From JBDTDV01 sp039922875 (GTDB taxonomy: Bacteria > Actinomycetota > Actinomycetes > Actinomycetales > Microbacteriaceae): a stretch of 10,912 nucleotides of DNA. Positions 6,556 through 10,912 of this stretch are shown here, piece after piece; the stretch's first letter is position 1; each line of letters opens with the position of its first letter. The position numbers and the translations under genes are program-made. The stretch lies in contig JBDTDV010000031.1 of NCBI GenBank assembly GCA_039922875.1, positions 1-10,912 of the forward strand, written 5' to 3'. The notes beneath the pieces are model-generated. The model saw only the letters and a program-made list of their open reading frames with translations, was not told the origin of the DNA and did no database searches.

Positions 6556-7656
6556 ATGAGGTTTAAGAAGATACTCGCGACGGTCGGCGCGATGGCGATG
6601 ATGACCGGGCTGGGTTTAGCCGCAACTCAGTCCGCTAGCGCGGCCGATCTGCCGGCGGAGCAGCCGAGCACGACCGTCACGGAGACGATGCCGAGCGGGA
6701 CCGCGGACGACACCCCACCAGCAACGGAGAGAACCTGCACCGGAATCACCGACGGTGGTGTGAGCACGAACCTCGCGGCGAACGGCTGGACCTTCACCGA
6801 GACTCGTTCCACGGGCCACAATGATTATGTTGACGGCGGGCTGCACGTTTGGACGGAAAGCAACACAAGCACCGACAAGGCGGCCGGTTACCATCCGCTG
6901 AGTATCCCGCTGTCTGAAGTTGGCGAACCCGCCATCGCCCTGAAGGATTCCTCGGGTGTTCTCCCGAGCATCCAACTCGGGGTTGACCGCGACGGCAACG
7001 GCACCTGGGATGGCTATCTCGTGAACGAGGGTGACATCTACGGTCACGGCATGTGGTGGACCAACAAGACCGGCTTCGGTGTTCCCGGGGGTCTGGGTTA
7101 TCCGTCGCTGGGTACGCTGAACGACTACCTCGCGGCGAACCCGAACGCGAAGGTCACCAATTTCGGCTACAGCCTCGGCTCTGGTGTACAGGGCGACTCG
7201 GTAATCACTTCGATCACCGTTGGCTGCGCCAATTACACCTTCGACAACGTCACGCCAATCACCGCGCAGCCCGCATCGCCGACGTTCACCGATGCCTGCG
7301 GAACCGACGGTACCACCGTGCTTCCGGCTGACACCGAGCAGTACCGGTATCGTACGCAGGTTGCCCACGGTGTCACGCAGGTGACGGTCGAGGCCGTCGA
7401 CGGCTACCAGTTCGACGAGAACCTGGTCACTAGTTGGGAACACACCTTCACGAACGAGCCGTGCCCGGCCGTTGTCGTCCCGCCGACGGTGACCCCGGTC
7501 CCGGCGACGGTCGAACCTACCGTCCAGGTCGCGGATCTGGCCAGCACCGGGCAGGACGTCCCCGTTCTTCCGATCGCGTTCGGAGCCTTCGTTCTGATCG
7601 CTGCCGGTGCCGCGAGCGTGTGGACGACCCGTCGTCGTCGTCGGATGCAGCACTAA
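6556..7656 (+). CDS. Secreted surface protein with LASTG cell-wall sorting signal
   Basis: 366 residues from the ATG. A TTG at 6553 is also possible and lies 8 instead of 11 bases from GAGGGG (6539-6544). A Sec signal peptide (RFKKILATVGAMAMM...) ends at about ASA-ADL, residues 27-32. Then come a Thr/Pro/Glu linker to about 58 and a globular domain of ~165 residues with a DRDGNGTWDG loop (144-153), which resembles a calcium-binding DxDGNGxxDG turn. A second module of ~65 residues runs from DACGT to HTFTNEPC. The four cysteines (61, 224, 248, 303) fall as one pair per module. A Pro/Thr/Val stalk precedes LASTG (328-332), a ~20-residue hydrophobic segment and an RRRRR tail. LAxTG is the motif known for class E sortases of actinobacteria, so covalent attachment to peptidoglycan is expected. 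The ligand or function is unknown; an adhesin or envelope-matrix role is a guess. It appears monocistronic, with hairpins on both sides. Confidence 0.85.
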   Translation: MRFKKILATVGAMAMMTGLGLAATQSASAADLPAEQPSTTVTETMPSGTADDTPPATERTCTGITDGGVSTNLAANGWTFTETRSTGHNDYVDGGLHVWTESNTSTDKAAGYHPLSIPLSEVGEPAIALKDSSGVLPSIQLGVDRDGNGTWDGYLVNEGDIYGHGMWWTNKTGFGVPGGLGYPSLGTLNDYLAANPNAKVTNFGYSLGSGVQGDSVITSITVGCANYTFDNVTPITAQPASPTFTDACGTDGTTVLPADTEQYRYRTQVAHGVTQVTVEAVDGYQFDENLVTSWEHTFTNEPCPAVVVPPTVTPVPATVEPTVQVADLASTGQDVPVLPIAFGAFVLIAAGAASVWTTRRRRRMQH

Positions 7657-7672
7657 GCAGGGCGCATCGTGA

Positions 7673-7706
7673 AGCGGGTCCCGGGTCTGTCGAGTCGGGA
7701 CCCGCT
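7673..7706 (+). terminator. Hairpin terminator after the LASTG protein gene
   Basis: AGCGGGTCCCG (7673-7683) and CGGGACCCGCT (7696-7706) form a perfect 11-bp GC-rich stem with a 12-base loop, 16 bases after the stop codon. No T tract follows, as is common in actinobacteria. Confidence 0.7.
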
Positions 7707-7709
7707 GGG

Positions 7710-7758
7710 GTTCGGGAGCACCGTAGCGCAGCACATTCCCTGAAGGGTGTTCCCGAAT
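7710..7758. other. Second long inverted repeat directly after the terminator
   Basis: GTTCGGGAGCACC (7710-7722) pairs with GGTGTTCCCGAAT (7746-7758): 13 positions, of which two are G-T pairs. It begins three bases after the first hairpin. An alternative small stem CCC-TGAA-GGG (7738-7747) competes with its inner part. It may be a second terminator or a boundary element. The near-symmetry also fits a protein-binding or recombination site, which I cannot support further. Confidence 0.5.
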
Positions 7759-7861
7759 AGGGGGTAACCAAGATACGAGATTTCCTCAAATAAATTAGAA
7801 CATCCTCACAGCCCCACCCTAAACTGAGATTACTTCAATAAATGAAGGATCGACGTAAGGG
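7759..7861 (+). promoter_or_regulatory. AT-rich upstream region of the glycan operon and start-site signals
   Basis: This region is clearly richer in A and T than its surroundings, which fits a promoter. TAAACT (7820-7825) with TTAGAA (7795-7800) is a possible -10/-35 pair, but at a long 19-base spacing. CTTCA (7833-7837) and TGAAG (7843-7847) form a small stem. AAGGGG at 7857-7862 is the best Shine-Dalgarno, yet it overlaps the GTG at 7862. It would instead serve TTG at 7868. GAAGGA (7844-7849) would serve the GTG at a 12-base distance. Confidence 0.35.
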
Positions 7862-9343
7862 GTGACTTTGACTTTGCTGCGCAGATCGCCGGTCGCGATC
7901 CCCTCCGTAGCAGTCACTGTGTGGCAGCGTGCGTACGCCAGACGCCTGCTCATCACCGACGTCGTGGTGATTCTGGTCTCGGTGTACCTCTCGCAGTATG
8001 TCCGGTTCGGCATGAATAGCGGGCAGCTGCTGATCCCGGGCGCCAAGGATGTCCCCGTCGCGGTCGACTACTCGCTGGTCTCCGCGATCATCGCACTCGC
8101 CTGGATCCTTGCGTTGGCTCTTTTCAACACCCGCGACCGCACCATCGCGGGTTCGGGAACGACAGAGTACAAGCGCGTCGCAGACGTCACGATCCGGGTA
8201 TTCGCCGCGGTCGCGGTCGCGGCGTTCTTATTGCGCTCGGACCTCGGCCGCGGATACTTCTTCGCCGCATTCCCGCTCGGGCTCGTACTGCTTCTTGGCT
8301 CTCGTTGGCTTTGGCGCGGATGGCTCGCACGACGGCGCGCGGCCGGCGACTACTCGTATCGCGCCATTCTGATGGGGGAACGACAAAAGTCGCTCCACGT
8401 GGCACAGCAGATCATCCGCGACGGTGGCTCGGGCATCGTGATCGTGGGCGCGATCACCGAGCGCGGGAGCGAAGACCGGCCGCTCGTTTCCGGAATCCCG
8501 GTGCTCGGGGACTACTCCAGCCTCGCCAGCGTACTCGACGAGACGCGCGCGGACACGGTGGTCTTCACCGGAGCAGACACGATCGGCCCGCGCGGAATGC
8601 GGGAGCTGGGCTGGCAGCTCGAGGCCACCTCGACGACACTCGTGGTTGCTCCTGCGCTGACCGATGTCGCTGGTCCGCGCATCCATGCTCGCCCCGTCGC
8701 CGGGGTTCCGCTGATCCAGGTCGACTACCCGACCTTCGAAGGTGGAAAATTCGCAGCCAAACGGGCATTCGACATCGTCGCGTCATTTCTCGGGCTGGTC
8801 ATCCTCAGCCCGATCCTCCTCCTGATCGCTGTGCTGGTGCGCCTGGACAGCCCCGGGTCCGCTTTGTACACGCAGGAGCGGGTGGGACTCAACGGTCGAC
8901 GGTTTCACATGCTGAAGTTCCGCTCCATGGTGGCGGATGCCGAAGAGCAGCTGACCCCCCTTCTCGACCTCTCCGAGGGCAACGGGATGCTCTTCAAGCT
9001 GAAGCGCGATCCGCGGGTCACCAAGGTCGGCGCGGTGTTGCGGCGCTACAGCCTCGACGAACTCCCACAACTGATCAACGTGTTGCTCGGTGACATGTCT
9101 CTGGTGGGCCCCCGCCCGCCGCTGGCCAGGGAAGTCGAGCGTTACGACGATTGGGCGCGTAGACGGTTGCTGGTGAAGCCGGGCATCACCGGCCTGTGGC
9201 AGACCCACGGTCGGTCGAACCTCTCCTGGGACGACAGCGTGCGCTTCGACCTCTACTACGTCGAAAACTGGTCGCTCGCCGGAGACGTCATCATCTTGTA
9301 CCGCACCATGCACGCCGTCGTTCAGGCGAACGGCGCGTACTGA
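7862..9343 (+). CDS. Polyprenyl-phosphate sugar-1-phosphate transferase (EPS initiating enzyme)
   Basis: 493 residues from GTG 7862; TTG 7868 is a serious alternative start (491 residues). This membrane enzyme moves a hexose-1-phosphate from a nucleotide sugar to undecaprenyl phosphate, the first step of exopolysaccharide or wall-glycan assembly. It has the WcaJ/WbaP/CpsE-type layout. Membrane segments lie at about 28-47, 68-89, 111-125 and 132-148. A Rossmann-like CoA-binding_3 region follows (about 165-290), then the re-entrant helix and catalytic domain (about 299-493). Signature residues are KRAFDI (300-305), QERVGLNGRRF (338-348), KFRSM (352-356), SLDELPQL (397-404) with the Asp-Glu dyad 399-400, GDMSLVGPRP (410-419) and KPGITGLWQ (439-447). 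All core residues are present, so it should be active. The sugar cannot be read from sequence. Its stop overlaps the start of the next gene (TGATG). Confidence 0.93.
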   Translation: MTLTLLRRSPVAIPSVAVTVWQRAYARRLLITDVVVILVSVYLSQYVRFGMNSGQLLIPGAKDVPVAVDYSLVSAIIALAWILALALFNTRDRTIAGSGTTEYKRVADVTIRVFAAVAVAAFLLRSDLGRGYFFAAFPLGLVLLLGSRWLWRGWLARRRAAGDYSYRAILMGERQKSLHVAQQIIRDGGSGIVIVGAITERGSEDRPLVSGIPVLGDYSSLASVLDETRADTVVFTGADTIGPRGMRELGWQLEATSTTLVVAPALTDVAGPRIHARPVAGVPLIQVDYPTFEGGKFAAKRAFDIVASFLGLVILSPILLLIAVLVRLDSPGSALYTQERVGLNGRRFHMLKFRSMVADAEEQLTPLLDLSEGNGMLFKLKRDPRVTKVGAVLRRYSLDELPQLINVLLGDMSLVGPRPPLAREVERYDDWARRRLLVKPGITGLWQTHGRSNLSWDDSVRFDLYYVENWSLAGDVIILYRTMHAVVQANGAY

Positions 9344-10629
9344 TGCTGAGCCCACACGACGCCACACGCTTCCGAATGGCGAGCATTGTCGACATAGCGC
9401 CGCGGCTGGCGAGCCCGCCGCGCATCGTGCGTACGGCTGGACGGGTGGAAGCGGCCCCAGGCACGCTGGCGACCCGGCAGGACTCGAACCGGCCTGCCGC
9501 AGCCGAACCCGAACCCGTCGTCGCGATCGCCCATGACTATCTCACGCAGCGTGGCGGAGCCGAGCGGGTGGTGCTTGCGATGATGCGGGCGTTCCCGAAA
9601 GCCAAGATTTACACGACACTCTACGATCCTGATGGCACTTTTCCGGAATTCAGAGATGCCAACATCGTCGTCTCGCCGCTGAACCGCATCGGTGCCCTCC
9701 GCCGCCATCATCGTCGTGCTCTTCCATTTCTGGCCCTGGCGAGCTCCGGAATGCGTATCCCCGCGGACATCGTGCTTGCCTCGAGCAGCGGTTGGGCTCA
9801 TGGGTTCCGTAGCACGGGCCGCACGATTGTGTACTGTCACACCCCGGCCAGGTGGCTCTACCTCAGCGATCAGTATCTGGATCGTGCCAAGGGCTCCTGG
9901 TTGCAGCGAGCCGGCTTGGGTGTGCTGGCGCCGGCGCTTACCCGCTGGGATCACCGCGCCGCTGCGCGGGCCGATCGCTACCTCGCCAATGCCAGTGGCG
10001 TGAGTGAGCGCATCCGCCGCGTCTACGGACGCAATGCCCCGGTGGTGTTCCCGCCGCAGAGCGTCGACACCGAAGCCGCCCGCGAGGCGGTTCCTGAGGT
10101 GGCACGGCTCGGGGGCGGCGGCGAGTACTTCCTCCTGGTCTCTCGTCTGCTCGGCTATAAGAATGTCGCCAACGTAGTGGCTGCGTTCCGGCAAACACCC
10201 GAGCGTCACCTGGTCATTGTCGGCGACGGGCCGATGCGGCAGTCGCTGTTGGCCGATCTTCCGCAGAACGTTCGGCTCCTTTCCGGAGTCAGCGAGGCAC
10301 GGCTTCGATGGTTGTATTCCCGCTGCGCGGCACTTATCGCGCCGGCGCACGAGGATCTCGGGCTCACCGTCCTGGAGGCCGCGGCCTGGGGAAAGCCCAC
10401 GCTCGCGTTGCGGGCCGGCGGTTATCTCGACACCGTCATCGACGGTGTTACCGGGCGCTTCTTCCGGGCCCCGACCGCGGAGGCAATCCGGCACGCGGTC
10501 GGCAGGTTCCGCGCGGACGCGTGGGATGCCGATGTGATTCGTGCCCACGCCGCGATGTTCTCGGAGCGCCGTTTCGCCGCCGCGCTGAGGACGCAGATTC
10601 GCGAGGTGCTCGCGGCGCCGGTTCGCTGA
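9343..10629 (+). CDS. GT4-type glycosyltransferase
   Basis: 428 residues from ATG 9343, which overlaps the preceding TGA by one base (TGATG). There is no good ribosome site, so translation is probably coupled. An upstream in-frame start at 9196 would lie deep inside the previous gene and is not accepted; ATG 9376 is a further option. The fold is GT-B. The N-terminal domain carries the acceptor-side motif HDYLTQRGGAERVV (64-77), SSSGWAHGF and YCHTPARWLY (164-173). The C-terminal nucleotide-sugar domain has LLVSRLLGYKN (264-274), IVGDGP and the E-x7-E signature (E337 and E345 in HEDLGLTVLEAAAWGKP). The first ~57 residues are Ala/Pro/Arg-rich and look disordered, an extension most GT4 enzymes lack. 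It is cytoplasmic and probably adds the second or a later sugar, perhaps mannose, to the lipid-linked primer made by its neighbour. Donor and linkage are inference. Confidence 0.92.
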   Translation: MLSPHDATRFRMASIVDIAPRLASPPRIVRTAGRVEAAPGTLATRQDSNRPAAAEPEPVVAIAHDYLTQRGGAERVVLAMMRAFPKAKIYTTLYDPDGTFPEFRDANIVVSPLNRIGALRRHHRRALPFLALASSGMRIPADIVLASSSGWAHGFRSTGRTIVYCHTPARWLYLSDQYLDRAKGSWLQRAGLGVLAPALTRWDHRAAARADRYLANASGVSERIRRVYGRNAPVVFPPQSVDTEAAREAVPEVARLGGGGEYFLLVSRLLGYKNVANVVAAFRQTPERHLVIVGDGPMRQSLLADLPQNVRLLSGVSEARLRWLYSRCAALIAPAHEDLGLTVLEAAAWGKPTLALRAGGYLDTVIDGVTGRFFRAPTAEAIRHAVGRFRADAWDADVIRAHAAMFSERRFAAALRTQIREVLAAPVR

Positions 10630-10663
10630 GCTCGTCGAAGCACCACACGCCATCAGCAGGACA

Positions 10664-10691
10664 CGCGGGACTGAGCGGCTGGAGTCTCGCG
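10664..10691. terminator. Bidirectional hairpin between convergent genes
   Basis: CGCGGGACT (10664-10672) pairs with AGTCTCGCG (10683-10691): 9 pairs with one G-T and a 10-base loop. It lies 34 bases after the glycosyltransferase stop and directly abuts the stop of the minus-strand gene. It has no T tract on either strand. The position between convergent genes supports a terminator role in both directions. Confidence 0.6.
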
Positions 10692-10910
10692 CTATGCACG
10701 CTGCAGCAGCCCGGCCGCCGTCATCGCGACGATGGCGTCTTCCACGGCCTGCATCGGCTCGACGCCGGCGGGCGGTTCCCCCATCCGCGCCCGGAGCCGA
10801 TCGGTAAGGCCTTCGATACTGCAGCCGTCCGCGCTGCGCCACAGTTCCGGCCCAATGCCGTCTAGCACGTGCAGCCGCGACTGCGTGAGGACGGCGAGTC
10901 TGTCGTCGAG
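10692..10910 (-). CDS. PqqD-like (RiPP recognition element type) protein, N-terminus beyond the window
   Basis: Reading leftwards from the right edge, 72 codons are open and end in TAG (complement of 10692-10694). The product runs from LDDRLAVLTQSRLHVLDG through IGPELWRSADGCSIEGLTDRL to the end, MTAAGLLQRA. This follows the PqqD plan: a beta hairpin with hxVLxxxGxxLW, a helix with a D-G-x-x-xxEGLxxxL wing, and a final helix ending xxGLL. PqqD-type domains bind leader peptides of ribosomally made peptides, and they also occur as stand-alone genes near actinobacterial glycan or kinase-like genes. Stand-alone PqqD is about 90 residues, so roughly 15-25 residues are missing, or this is the C-terminal domain of a larger protein. 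The gene is convergent with the glycosyltransferase. A longer reading frame in another minus-strand frame over the same bases is Arg/Ala-rich and not protein-like. Confidence 0.7.
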   Translation of the reverse strand, partial: LDDRLAVLTQSRLHVLDGIGPELWRSADGCSIEGLTDRLRARMGEPPAGVEPMQAVEDAIVAMTAAGLLQRA

Positions 10911-10912
10911 CT

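Noticed and set aside
6616..7734. 372-codon minus-strand open frame opposite the LASTG protein gene
   Set aside because: The plus-strand product has a signal peptide, paired cysteines and a sorting signal. The antisense product is Arg/Gly-rich and featureless.
7710..7758. Inverted repeat considered as a transposon end or attachment site
   Set aside because: There is no transposase, integrase, target duplication or second copy in the window. A hairpin near a gene end is the simpler reading.
9196..9342. Upstream start for the glycosyltransferase at 9196
   Set aside because: It would overlap the conserved C-terminus of the sugar-phosphate transferase by 148 bases. ATG 9343 in TGATG is far more natural.
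9322..10842. 506-codon minus-strand open frame opposite the glycosyltransferase
   Set aside because: Arg-rich shadow frame. Where it overlaps the right edge, another frame gives a clear PqqD-like protein.

Overview
The window is high-GC DNA from a Gram-positive actinobacterium, most likely a member of the Microbacteriaceae. The family call rests on three things: the wording of the EF-Tu and S12 proteins, the str-type order rpsL-rpsG-fusA-tuf with three GTG starts out of four, and a surface protein with a LAxTG-type sortase signal. It is from memory of related proteins and was not tested by a search.

Left part (1-1524): two membrane-protein genes read rightwards. The first is cut by the left window edge. 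It has a long Pro/Glu/Ala-rich, repeat-containing N-terminal region followed by four predicted membrane segments. The second is a small four-segment membrane protein 11 bases downstream. A very strong hairpin wraps the stop codon of the second gene and probably ends this transcript.

Middle part (1525-6353): the translation operon. A good sigma70-type promoter (TTGCAT-17-TAGTAT) lies about 270 bases upstream of rpsL. The leader between them is long and contains hairpins. Then follow rpsL (S12), rpsG (S7, start overlapping the rpsL stop in TAATG), fusA (EF-G) and tuf (EF-Tu). A textbook intrinsic terminator with a T tract closes the unit.

Right part (6354-10912): accessory, cell-surface genes. 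First comes a secreted, cysteine-paired protein with a LASTG cell-wall sorting signal, flanked on both sides by hairpins. Next are a polyprenyl-phosphate sugar-1-phosphate transferase (the membrane enzyme that starts a glycan chain) and a GT4-type glycosyltransferase coupled to it by a TGATG overlap. These two look like the start of an exopolysaccharide or cell-wall glycan locus. On the minus strand, cut by the right edge, is the C-terminal part of a PqqD-like (RiPP-recognition-element type) protein. It is convergent with the glycosyltransferase and separated from it by a hairpin.

The most unusual points are the PqqD-like gene beside glycan genes, the apparent insertion of a surface/glycan block directly after tuf, and the stop-codon hairpin upstream of the rpsL promoter. 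I found no tRNA, rRNA, CRISPR array, insertion sequence or phage gene.
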